This document shows, one piece after another, positions 27,983 through 35,699 of a stretch of 64,000 nucleotides of DNA (position 1 is the stretch's first letter; each line of letters opens with the position of its first letter). The position numbers and the translations under genes were made by a program. The notes beneath the pieces are model-generated. The model saw only the letters and a program-made list of their open reading frames with translations. It was not told where the DNA came from and made no database searches. The DNA comes from Aureimonas frigidaquae (GTDB lineage Bacteria; Pseudomonadota; Alphaproteobacteria; Rhizobiales; Rhizobiaceae), in assembly GCF_001463905.1 (NCBI RefSeq), contig NZ_BBWR01000002.1, positions 310,001 through 374,000 on the forward strand. The letters are read 5' to 3'.

Positions 27983-28635
27983 CGACCAAGGCCGTTTCCG
28001 CACCAACGCAGCGTGGCTTCCTGCGGCCCCGCAACATCGTCCTGACCGTCGCCGGCCTGGCGCTCGTGGCCGCCATGGCGCTGGACACGACCGTCGTGGA
28101 GATCGGCGCCGACAGCGCCTCCCGGGCGCAGGGCTTTTCCGCACAGACCTATGGCCCGCAGGAATTTCCGCGCATCCAGACGGCGATCGAGGGCAAGGCC
28201 GCCGATGCCGTGGCGCTCGCCACCCAGATCGCGCAGGACAAGGACGCTGCGGTTGCCGCCCACGGCACCCCGTCCGGCGTCGGCCCCGTCATGGCCGTGA
28301 CCTTTACCGGCGTGGCGGGGGAAGCACGCTCGGGCGTTTACACCGTGGCCATCGACGGCATGCCGGAAGGCACCAATGTGCGCGTGCAGACCGGCCCGGC
28401 GATCAACGGCACGGAGCTGCGTGACGCGCCGGGCGATATCGCCTTCGGCCAGTTCACGAACCAGATCGAGTATCAGAATGCCGGCGCGGCGCTGAACGAC
28501 GAGATGAAACGGCAGGTTCTGGAAGGGGTGGATACCACCGCCCTGACCGGCAAGACCATCGAGGTGACGGGTGTCTTCCGCCTGATCAACCCCAAGAACT
28601 GGCTCGTCACGCCGGTGCGGATGGCTGTCCGATGA
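27979..28635 (+). CDS. DUF2291 family periplasmic/membrane-anchored protein
   Basis: The 218-residue protein has an N-terminal hydrophobic anchor (FLRPRNIVLTVAGLALVAAMAL) and a periplasmic DUF2291-type domain. That domain includes YGPQEFPRIQTAIEGKAADA, VAVTFTGVAGEARSGVYTV and a C-terminal VTGVFRLINPKNWLVTPV. No lipobox cysteine is present, although relatives are often predicted lipoproteins. Such genes recur beside ribose-type ABC transporters for polyols in rhizobia, but their role is undescribed. Its stop overlaps the ATPase start (ATGA), so it belongs to the transporter operon. Confidence 0.8.
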   Translation: MTTKAVSAPTQRGFLRPRNIVLTVAGLALVAAMALDTTVVEIGADSASRAQGFSAQTYGPQEFPRIQTAIEGKAADAVALATQIAQDKDAAVAAHGTPSGVGPVMAVTFTGVAGEARSGVYTVAIDGMPEGTNVRVQTGPAINGTELRDAPGDIAFGQFTNQIEYQNAGAALNDEMKRQVLEGVDTTALTGKTIEVTGVFRLINPKNWLVTPVRMAVR

Positions 28636-30167
28636 GCGCTTTGGGCAAGGCCGTCGAGGGCCTGGGTGAAACCGTCCTGGCGGCACGCAACGTGGCCAAG
28701 AGCTACGGCAATATCCATGCGCTGAAGGGCGTCAACTTCGAAGTGCGGCGCGGCCAGGTCACGACCCTTTTCGGAGAGAACGGTGCCGGCAAATCGACGC
28801 TGATGCGCATCCTGTCCGGGGTGACGCCGCCCAGCTCCGGGGAGATCCTCCTGGACGGCGTGCCGGTGACCTTCGCCTCGTCCGTCGATGCGCGGGATCG
28901 CGGCGTCTCGATCATCCACCAGGAATTGAGCCTCGCCCCCAATCTGAGTGTGCGCGACAATATCTTCATGGGGCGCGAGCTGCGCGGCCCCACCGGCGTC
29001 GACTTCGCCGAGGAAGAGCGGCAGGCCCGTGCGCTGATGGAGGAGCTGGAAGAGGATATCGACCCGCTCACCCCGGTCGAGGAACTGCGCCTCGGCCAGC
29101 AGCAGATCGTCGAGATCGCGCGCGCTCTGTCGATTAATGCGCGCATCCTGATCATGGACGAGCCGACATCCGCGCTCAGCGCCTCGGAGGTCGAGGTTCT
29201 CTTCAAGGTCATTCGTGACCTGAAGGCGCGCGGCGTGGCGATCGTCTACATCTCGCATCACCTGGAAGAGGCGCTGCAGATCACCGACCATGCGGTCGTT
29301 CTGCGTGACGGCGCCATGACGGCGGCGGCGGAGCGCCGCAACATCGATCTGGAATGGATCGTCCGCCACATGGTGGGCGAGAACTTCGATCTCGGCGCGC
29401 CGCCGACCGGCTATAATTTCGGCCCCGTCGCGCTGTCCGTGCGCGATGTCAGCGTGACCGACAAATCCGGCATCGAGCTGGTGGACAGGCTGAGCCTCGA
29501 CGTCCGCGCCGGAGAGGTCGTCTGCATCTACGGGCTCATGGGCGCGGGGCGGACCGAACTCCTGGAAGCCATCGCCGGACGCCAGGCCCTGTCGGGCGGC
29601 GCGATCGTCCTGGAAGATCGGGACGTCTCCCGGCTGAGCATTGCCGAGCGCATCCAGCGCGGCCTCGTGCTCATTCCGGAAGATCGTCAGCGGGATGGGC
29701 TCGTCCAGACCATGTCGGTGGGCACGAACCTGTCGCTCGCCAGCATCAAGGCCTTCACCCGCGGGCTCTTCACCTCCACCGCGCGGGAGGATGCACTCAT
29801 CGCGGATTCGATCCGCCGCGTGCACATCAAGACCGGCGGCGCCGATCTGCCGATCGGCTCCCTCTCCGGGGGCAACCAGCAGAAGGTGGTCATCGGCAAG
29901 ATGCTCGCCACGCTGCCCCGCGTCGTCCTTTTGGACGAGCCGTCCCGCGGGATCGACATCGGCGCCAAGGCGGAGGTTTTCAAGCTCCTGGCCGAACGCG
30001 CCCGGGACGGCCTCGCCGTCGTCTACTCGACCTCCGAAGTCGGGGAATGCCTGAGCATCGCGCACAGGATCATCGTCATGAGCCGCGGCCGCATCGCGGC
30101 GGAGTTCGGCTCGGACGTCACCAAGGAAAAGATCATGGCCGCGTCGGGCGAGGCCGTCGTCGCATGA
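28632..30167 (+). CDS. eryE: Ribose-type sugar ABC transporter ATPase, probable erythritol importer (EryE)
   Basis: The 511-residue protein is a tandem ABC ATPase of the RbsA/XylG type. The first domain has Walker A GENGAGKST, a signature-like LRLGQQQIVEIARAL and Walker B ILIMDEPTSAL. The second has the usual degenerate Walker A GLMGAGRTE, LSGGNQQKVVIGKML and VVLLDEPSRGIDIG. It powers sugar or polyol import with the permease and binding protein downstream. The gene is coupled to both neighbours by ATGA overlaps. The erythritol assignment is by position beside eryABCD. Confidence 0.87.
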   Translation: MSALGKAVEGLGETVLAARNVAKSYGNIHALKGVNFEVRRGQVTTLFGENGAGKSTLMRILSGVTPPSSGEILLDGVPVTFASSVDARDRGVSIIHQELSLAPNLSVRDNIFMGRELRGPTGVDFAEEERQARALMEELEEDIDPLTPVEELRLGQQQIVEIARALSINARILIMDEPTSALSASEVEVLFKVIRDLKARGVAIVYISHHLEEALQITDHAVVLRDGAMTAAAERRNIDLEWIVRHMVGENFDLGAPPTGYNFGPVALSVRDVSVTDKSGIELVDRLSLDVRAGEVVCIYGLMGAGRTELLEAIAGRQALSGGAIVLEDRDVSRLSIAERIQRGLVLIPEDRQRDGLVQTMSVGTNLSLASIKAFTRGLFTSTAREDALIADSIRRVHIKTGGADLPIGSLSGGNQQKVVIGKMLATLPRVVLLDEPSRGIDIGAKAEVFKLLAERARDGLAVVYSTSEVGECLSIAHRIIVMSRGRIAAEFGSDVTKEKIMAASGEAVVA

Positions 30168-31288
30168 GCAACAGGGAAAAGCGGAGCCAGCCGACCATGT
30201 CCGACACACGTTCAGCTTCCAGCAGGTCCGCCAGCGGCGGCGGAAGCGGTTTCGACGTTGCGCGCCTGCTTCTGGAAGGGCGCGCCTTCTTTGCCCTGAT
30301 CGTCATCATTGCGGTCTTTTCCTTCCTGTCGCCGGTCTACTTCACGGTGAACAACTTCCTGGTCATGTCGTCCCATGTGGCGATCTTCGGCCTGCTCGCC
30401 ATCGGCATGCTGCTCGTCATCCTGACCGGCGGCATCGATCTGTCCGTCGGCTCGACCCTGGGCCTGGCCGGCGTCGTCGCCGGCTACATGATGCAGGGCG
30501 TCAGCCTCGATATGTTCGGCGTCGTCCTGTACCCGCCGGTCTGGGCCGTCGTCGTGCTGACCGTGGCGCTGGGCGCCTTTGTCGGGGCGGTCAACGGGGT
30601 GCTGATCGCCGTCTTCCGGGTGCCGGCCTTCGTGGCGACACTGGGCGTCCTCTATGTGGCGCGTGGCGCGGCGCTGCTGATGACCAACGGCCTGACCTTC
30701 AACAACCTGGCCGGCCGGCCGGAACTCGGCAATACGGGCTTCGACTGGCTCGGCTTCAACCGCCTTTTCACCGTTCCCATCGGCGTCATCATCCTGATCG
30801 TCGTCGCGGTGATCGCCAGCATCATGCTGAACCGCACGGCCTTCGGCCGCTGGATCTATTCGACCGGCGGCAATGCACGCGCCGCCGAACTGTCGGGCGT
30901 GCCCGTCCGGTTCACGACCATGGCCGTCTATATCCTGTCGGGAATGTGCGCGGCGATTGCCGGCCTGGTCCTGTCCTCGCAGCTCACCTCGGCCGGGCCG
31001 ACGGCCGGCACGACCTACGAACTGACGGCCATCGCGGCCGTGGTCGTGGGCGGCGCCGCTTTGACCGGCGGCCGCGGCACGGTGCGCGGCACGCTGCTGG
31101 GCGCCTTCGTGATCGGTTTCCTGGGTGATGGCCTCGTCATCATCGGCGTCTCGTCCTACTGGCAGACGGTCTTTACCGGCGCGGTCATCGTGCTGGCCGT
31201 GCTTCTGAACAGCATCCAGTACGGCCGGCGGCCCAAGCGCGCCGCCGCAACGCAGACCACGGCTCCGGCGGCGCCGACGCGGGCCTGA
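30164..31288 (+). CDS. eryF: Ribose-type sugar ABC transporter permease, probable erythritol importer (EryF)
   Basis: The ~374-residue permease of the RbsC family has 8-10 hydrophobic segments. It contains LLVILTGGIDLSVGSTLGLAGV, the hallmark block of this family, and GGNARAAELSGVPVRFTTMAVY. The ATG at 30164 overlaps the ATPase stop; an alternative ATG at 30197 would remove 11 polar residues. The Ser-rich N-terminus and the Ala/Thr-rich tail are low complexity. It works with EryE and EryG-like partners. Confidence 0.88.
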   Translation: MSNREKRSQPTMSDTRSASSRSASGGGSGFDVARLLLEGRAFFALIVIIAVFSFLSPVYFTVNNFLVMSSHVAIFGLLAIGMLLVILTGGIDLSVGSTLGLAGVVAGYMMQGVSLDMFGVVLYPPVWAVVVLTVALGAFVGAVNGVLIAVFRVPAFVATLGVLYVARGAALLMTNGLTFNNLAGRPELGNTGFDWLGFNRLFTVPIGVIILIVVAVIASIMLNRTAFGRWIYSTGGNARAAELSGVPVRFTTMAVYILSGMCAAIAGLVLSSQLTSAGPTAGTTYELTAIAAVVVGGAALTGGRGTVRGTLLGAFVIGFLGDGLVIIGVSSYWQTVFTGAVIVLAVLLNSIQYGRRPKRAAATQTTAPAAPTRA

Positions 31289-31413
31289 GCGGCCCGCCAA
31301 CCCATGCGGCGGGATGCCGGTCACGGCGTCCCGCTTTCGCAGGCAGACCGGGTATAAGCGCCGCCACAGACAGGGCGGCACCCGGACAGAACACCCAAAG
31401 GGAGAGACAAGGC

Positions 31414-32364
31414 ATGCGCAAATCCATCAAGGCCCTGCTTCTGGCAGGCATGGTCGCGATTTCCCCGTCCTTTGCGGCTTCGGCATCGGCCGAAGGCCTC
31501 ATGACGGTGATCGTCAACGATCCGTCCAACCCCTACTGGTTCACCGAGGGCGAAGTCGCCTCGGCCACCGCCAAGGAGCTCGGCTACGAGGCCGTCGTGT
31601 CGGCCCATCGCGGCGATACGAACACGGAATCGAACCTCATCGACACGGCGATCACCAACCGGTCCGTCGCCATCATCCTGGATCCGGCCAATGCGGACGG
31701 CTCCGTCGGCGCGGTGCGCAAGGCCGTCAATGCCGGCATCCCGGTCTTCCTGGTGAATGCCGAGATCAACCAGGAAGGGCTCGCCAAGTCGCAGCTCGTG
31801 TCCAACAACGCCCAGGGCGCCGCGCTCGGTGCGCAGCAGTGGGTCGAGACGGTCGGCGACTCTGCCAAGTATGTGGAACTGCTCGGCGCGCCGTCCGACA
31901 ACAATGCCGCGACGCGCTCCAACGGCTACACGACGGTGCTCAGCCAGTATCCGGACCTCGAGAAGGTCGGCCAGGATGTCGCCAACTGGGATCGTACCCA
32001 GGGCTTCAACCGCATGCAGAGCCTGCTCCAGGCCAATCCGGACATTAACGGCGTGATCAGCGGCAATGACGAAATGGCGCTCGGCGCCATCGCCGCCCTG
32101 AAGCAGGCCGGCAAGCTGCAGAACGTCACCGTCGGCGGTTTCGACGGCTCGCCCGATGCCGTGGCCGCGATCAAGGCCGACGAACTCGCCTACACCGTGC
32201 TGCAGCCGGTCGCTGTCTTTGCCGAGGAAGCGGTCCGCCAGGCCGACAACTTCATCAAGACGGGCAAGACCGGGGCCGACGCCGAGAAGCAGCTCTTCGA
32301 TTGCGTCCTGATCACCAAGGACAATGTGGACAAGTACACCGCACCCTTCGTGCTCGAGCAGTAA
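31414..32364 (+). CDS. eryG: Ribose-type sugar-binding protein, probable erythritol importer (EryG)
   Basis: The 316-residue periplasmic binding protein of the RbsB family (type 1 fold) has a signal peptide to about residue 28 (ending ASASAEG). The mature start MTVIVNDPSNPYWFTEGEVA and the hinge region VISGNDEMALGAIAALKQAG are typical of pentose/polyol binders. GGGAGAGAC precedes the ATG. It lies 125 bases after the permease and ends before a strong terminator, closing the transporter operon. Confidence 0.88.
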   Translation: MRKSIKALLLAGMVAISPSFAASASAEGLMTVIVNDPSNPYWFTEGEVASATAKELGYEAVVSAHRGDTNTESNLIDTAITNRSVAIILDPANADGSVGAVRKAVNAGIPVFLVNAEINQEGLAKSQLVSNNAQGAALGAQQWVETVGDSAKYVELLGAPSDNNAATRSNGYTTVLSQYPDLEKVGQDVANWDRTQGFNRMQSLLQANPDINGVISGNDEMALGAIAALKQAGKLQNVTVGGFDGSPDAVAAIKADELAYTVLQPVAVFAEEAVRQADNFIKTGKTGADAEKQLFDCVLITKDNVDKYTAPFVLEQ

Positions 32365-32374
32365 GCATCTTGCG

Positions 32375-32399
32375 AAAGGGCGCCGCGAGGCGCCCTTTT
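32375..32399 (+). terminator. Intrinsic terminator of the ery transporter operon
   Basis: Stem AAAGGGCGCC (32375-32384) / GGCGCCCTTT (32389-32398), loop GCGA, followed by TCCTTTTC. It lies 11 bases after the eryG stop. Confidence 0.88.
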
Positions 32400-32459
32400 C
32401 CTTTTCAGGCGTGCGGCCGGAAATACCGCACGTGTGATCGAACGAGTGGGGCACATGGC

Positions 32460-33314
32460 ATGGCCGGCGAAAGACAGGGCAGCACCGAGCCGGAACTCCA
32501 GTCCCTGTTGAGCGACGAGAGCCAGGCCGACACGCGCCAGTCACGCCAGTTGGCGCGCCGCCAATCCATCGCCGAGGCGGTGATGGGCGAAGGCTCCATG
32601 CGGATCGAGGATATCAGCGCACGCTTCGGCATCAGCCTGATGACGGCGCATCGTGACCTCGACGAACTGGCAGGCCGCGGGCTCCTGCGCAAGGCGCGCG
32701 GCGTGGTCTCCGCCGCGCCGACCAGCCTGATCGAATCCAGCGACGTCTATCGTGCCAACCGCCAGCAGGCAGAAAAGGCCGCCATCGCACAGGCCGCCAT
32801 GGCCTTCGTCGAGCCGGGACAAGCGCTGTTCCTGGATGATTCGACCACGGTGCACATGATGGCCGAGCACCTCCCGGCCAAGACGCCGCTGACCTGCATC
32901 ACCAATTCCCTGACGCTCATGACCACGCTCAAGGGCCTGCGCGACATTTCGCTGATCGGGCTGGGCGGGCAATATTACAACTGGTGCAACGCGTTCATGG
33001 GCCGGATGACGACATTGGAGGTCTCGCGGCTGCGGGCCGACACGCTGTTCCTGTCCATGGCCGCGGTGACGGACGACATCGTCTTCCACCAATCGCCCGA
33101 GATGATCGAAACCAAGCGCGCCATGTTCAACGCCGCGGCCCGCCGCATCCTGCTCGTGGACAATACGAAGTTCGAGCGGCGCGCGCTGCATGGCTTTGCA
33201 GCCCTTGCCGAATTCGACACCGTCATCGTGGACGGAAACACCGCGCCCATCCATGTCGAGCGCATGCGCGCCAAGGGGATCGCCGTCGTCGTCGCGCCCA
33301 TGCAGCCCGTGTGA
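32460..33314 (+). CDS. DeoR-family transcriptional regulator
   Basis: The 284-residue protein has a DeoR-type winged helix (MRIEDISARFGISLMTAHRD, residues ~40-75). Its sugar-phosphate sensor domain has LDDSTTVHMMAEHL, ISLIGLGGQYYNW, and a C-terminal RRILLVDNTKFERRALH. An additional ~38-residue polar N-terminus precedes the HTH. It stands between the ery transporter terminator and the kinase cassette, 82 bases upstream of the kinase. It is a paralogue of the regulator at 34926 and probably controls the cassette in response to a phosphorylated polyol. Confidence 0.88.
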   Translation: MAGERQGSTEPELQSLLSDESQADTRQSRQLARRQSIAEAVMGEGSMRIEDISARFGISLMTAHRDLDELAGRGLLRKARGVVSAAPTSLIESSDVYRANRQQAEKAAIAQAAMAFVEPGQALFLDDSTTVHMMAEHLPAKTPLTCITNSLTLMTTLKGLRDISLIGLGGQYYNWCNAFMGRMTTLEVSRLRADTLFLSMAAVTDDIVFHQSPEMIETKRAMFNAAARRILLVDNTKFERRALHGFAALAEFDTVIVDGNTAPIHVERMRAKGIAVVVAPMQPV

Positions 33315-33351
33315 GCGGCAGGGACGTAACATATATTGCTGTGAACTTCCC

Positions 33352-33364
33352 AACATTGTATGTT
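33352..33364. promoter_or_regulatory. Inverted repeat AACAT-TGT-ATGTT upstream of kinase cassette
   Basis: Perfect 5-bp arms lie within an AT-rich patch about 33 bases upstream of the kinase start, in the gap after the DeoR gene. The location is right for a DeoR operator; binding is not shown. Confidence 0.45.
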
Positions 33365-33396
33365 CATATTCGACATGGGGTGGGGAGGCGCGGGCC

Positions 33397-34926
33397 ATGG
33401 TCTGCATTCTGGGTATCGACAGTGGACTGACGGTCACGAAGGCCGTCATCTTCGATGAAACGGGGCAAACCCTTGCCGTCGCGCGGCGGCGGATACCCCA
33501 AAGCATTCCCCGCCCCCGCCATGTCGAGCGCGACATGACCGGCCTGTGGACAGAGACGGCAGCCGCCATCCGGGAGGCGATTGCCGCCAGCGGCCGCCCG
33601 GCCGACGATATCGCGGCCATCGCGGCGACGGCCCATGGTGACGGATTGTATCTTCTGGACCGCAGCCGGCAGCCGCTCGGCCCGGGCATCCTGTCGCTGG
33701 ACAGCCGCGCGGGCCAGATTCTGGATGGATGGAGCCGGTCCGACACCTGCGCGCGCGCCCTGGCGCTCACGGGCCAGGAGCCGCACCTTTCGGCGCCGTC
33801 GACGCTGCTGGCCTGGATCCGCGAAGAGGAGCCGGAGCGCTACGCGCAGATCGGCCATATCGTCGGTTGCAAGGATTGGCTGCGCTTCTGCCTGACAGGC
33901 ACGATCGGCACAGACCGGACGGAGGCAAGCACATCCTTCACCGACGTGCAGAGCCAGGCCTATGCGCCCGAGGCACTTGCGATCTTCGGCCTCACGGCCA
34001 TATCGCATGCGCTGGCGCCGGTGTCCGGCTCCGCCGAGATCGTGGGTCATGTCACGGCTGACGCAGCGCGCCAGACGGGCCTCCTGGAGGGGACGCCGGT
34101 CGCCGCCGGCCTGCACGACGTCACGGCCTCCGCGCTCGGGGTCGGCGGCCAGCGGCTCGGCACGGTGGACATCGTGGCCGGGACCTATTCCATCAACGAA
34201 GTCGTGTCCCATGAGCCGCGGGTCGATCCACGCTGGTTCTGCCGCAACGCGATCCAGCCCGGGCAGTGGAACGCCATGTCCATTTCTCCCGCATCGGCCA
34301 CCAATTACGACTGGTTCCTGGACCGGCTCTGCGGCGCGGAGCGCCAGGCGGCAGACAGGGACGGCACGGACATTCACGCCGCGCTCGCGCGCGGCCTCGA
34401 TGCGGCGCTTGCGCGCCCCTCCACGCTGCTCTTCCATCCCTTCCTGTTCGGCTCCCCCCATGGCAGCAGCGCCAGCGCGGGGTTCGTGGGCCTGCATGGC
34501 TGGCATGACCGCGATGATATGCTGCGCGCCGTGATCGAAGGCATCGCGTTCAACCATCGCTACCATGTCGATGCGCTGCACGACGCCTTCCCCTTCACCG
34601 GCGCGCGGCTGACGGGGGGCATTGCCCGCAACGCGACGGTCGCGCAGCTCTTTGCCGATATTCTAAGCTTGCCGGTGACCGTGTCGCAAACGGAAGAGGC
34701 CGCCGCCTGGGGCGCTGCGCTCTGCGCCGGCGCTGCCATCGGCCTGTTCGAAACGCCGATGGCCGATCCGCGCGGGGCTGCCGCCGACGGCAGGACCTTC
34801 CTGCCGCGCCCCGACCATGCGGCCGCCTATGAGCGCCGCTACACGGCCTATGCCGCGCTGACACAGGCGCTCGCGCCCGTCTGGCCGCAGCTCGAGGCCC
34901 TGGGCGACGCCGGGAGGGCTTCCTGA
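33397..34926 (+). CDS. FGGY-family carbohydrate/polyol kinase of unknown substrate
   Basis: The 509-residue FGGY kinase has the opening ILGIDSGLTVTKAVIFDETG, IAATAHGDGLYLLD, IVGCKDWLRFCLTG and the ATP-domain block ARLTGGIARNATVAQLFADI. It resembles L-xylulose kinase/erythrulose-kinase-like members more than glycerol kinase, but the substrate cannot be read off. GGGGAGG lies 8 bases before the ATG. Its stop overlaps the start of the next DeoR gene (TGATG), which in turn overlaps the FAD dehydrogenase. It is therefore the first step of a compact kinase-regulator-dehydrogenase cassette parallel to eryA-eryB. Confidence 0.87.
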   Translation: MVCILGIDSGLTVTKAVIFDETGQTLAVARRRIPQSIPRPRHVERDMTGLWTETAAAIREAIAASGRPADDIAAIAATAHGDGLYLLDRSRQPLGPGILSLDSRAGQILDGWSRSDTCARALALTGQEPHLSAPSTLLAWIREEEPERYAQIGHIVGCKDWLRFCLTGTIGTDRTEASTSFTDVQSQAYAPEALAIFGLTAISHALAPVSGSAEIVGHVTADAARQTGLLEGTPVAAGLHDVTASALGVGGQRLGTVDIVAGTYSINEVVSHEPRVDPRWFCRNAIQPGQWNAMSISPASATNYDWFLDRLCGAERQAADRDGTDIHAALARGLDAALARPSTLLFHPFLFGSPHGSSASAGFVGLHGWHDRDDMLRAVIEGIAFNHRYHVDALHDAFPFTGARLTGGIARNATVAQLFADILSLPVTVSQTEEAAAWGAALCAGAAIGLFETPMADPRGAAADGRTFLPRPDHAAAYERRYTAYAALTQALAPVWPQLEALGDAGRAS

Positions 34927-35699
34927 TGCGCAGCGGCGACCGGCGCGACGATATCGCAGCCTATGTGATTGCGCATGGACAGGTTCGGATCGACACGCTC
35001 GTCGAGCATTTCGGCGTGTCGCGGATGACGATCCACCGCCATGTCGACCAGCTCGCCGAACGGGGTGTGCTGCGCAAGCTGCATGGCGCCGTCAGCGCCC
35101 AGCCTTCCGGCATCTATGAAAGCCTGTTCCAGTTCCGGACCGGCCTTGCCCAGAAGGAGAAGCTGGCTTTGGCCGAAGCCGCGCTCGCCTATGTCGAGCC
35201 CGGACAGGTCGTGATGCTGGACGATTCGACGACGGTCGCGGCCCTGGCGCCGCGTCTTGCCGCGCAGGCCCCGCTGACCGTCGTCACCAACAGCCTCGGC
35301 GCGGCGCAGGTGCTGAAAGCCGCGGACGGGATCGAGCTTCTCTGCCCGGGCGGCCAGTACCATGCCACCTACGATGCCTATATCGGTCATGTTTGCGAGA
35401 CCGCCCTTACACGCATGCGGGCGGATGTGGCCGTGTGTTCGGCTTCCGCTGTGGATGGGCTGGACTGCTTCATCCAGGATGCCGGGGTCGTGCGCGTCAA
35501 GCAGGCCATGCTGGCCTCGGCCCGCACGCGCATCCTTCTGGTCGATCAGTCGAAGTTCGGCCGCACCGCCCTGCACCACTTCGCGCGGCTCGACATGTTC
35601 ACCCATGTCCTCGTTGCCGGCGGCCTGCCGCCCGCGACGAGCCGCAAGCTCACCGAAGCAGGCATCCCGTTCAGAGAAGTCGGAAAGCGATCGACATGA
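34926..35699 (+). CDS. DeoR-family transcriptional regulator inside the kinase cassette
   Basis: The 257-residue DeoR regulator has an HTH at residues ~5-40 (VRIDTLVEHFGVSRMTIHRH). Its effector domain has LDDSTTVAALAPRL, IELLCPGGQYHATYDAYIG and TRILLVDQSKFGRTALHHF. It is clearly related to the 32460 regulator in layout. Its start overlaps the kinase stop and its stop overlaps the dehydrogenase start, so it is made in step with the enzymes, as expected for autoregulation. The ligand is probably the kinase product, by inference. Confidence 0.88.
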   Translation: MRSGDRRDDIAAYVIAHGQVRIDTLVEHFGVSRMTIHRHVDQLAERGVLRKLHGAVSAQPSGIYESLFQFRTGLAQKEKLALAEAALAYVEPGQVVMLDDSTTVAALAPRLAAQAPLTVVTNSLGAAQVLKAADGIELLCPGGQYHATYDAYIGHVCETALTRMRADVAVCSASAVDGLDCFIQDAGVVRVKQAMLASARTRILLVDQSKFGRTALHHFARLDMFTHVLVAGGLPPATSRKLTEAGIPFREVGKRST

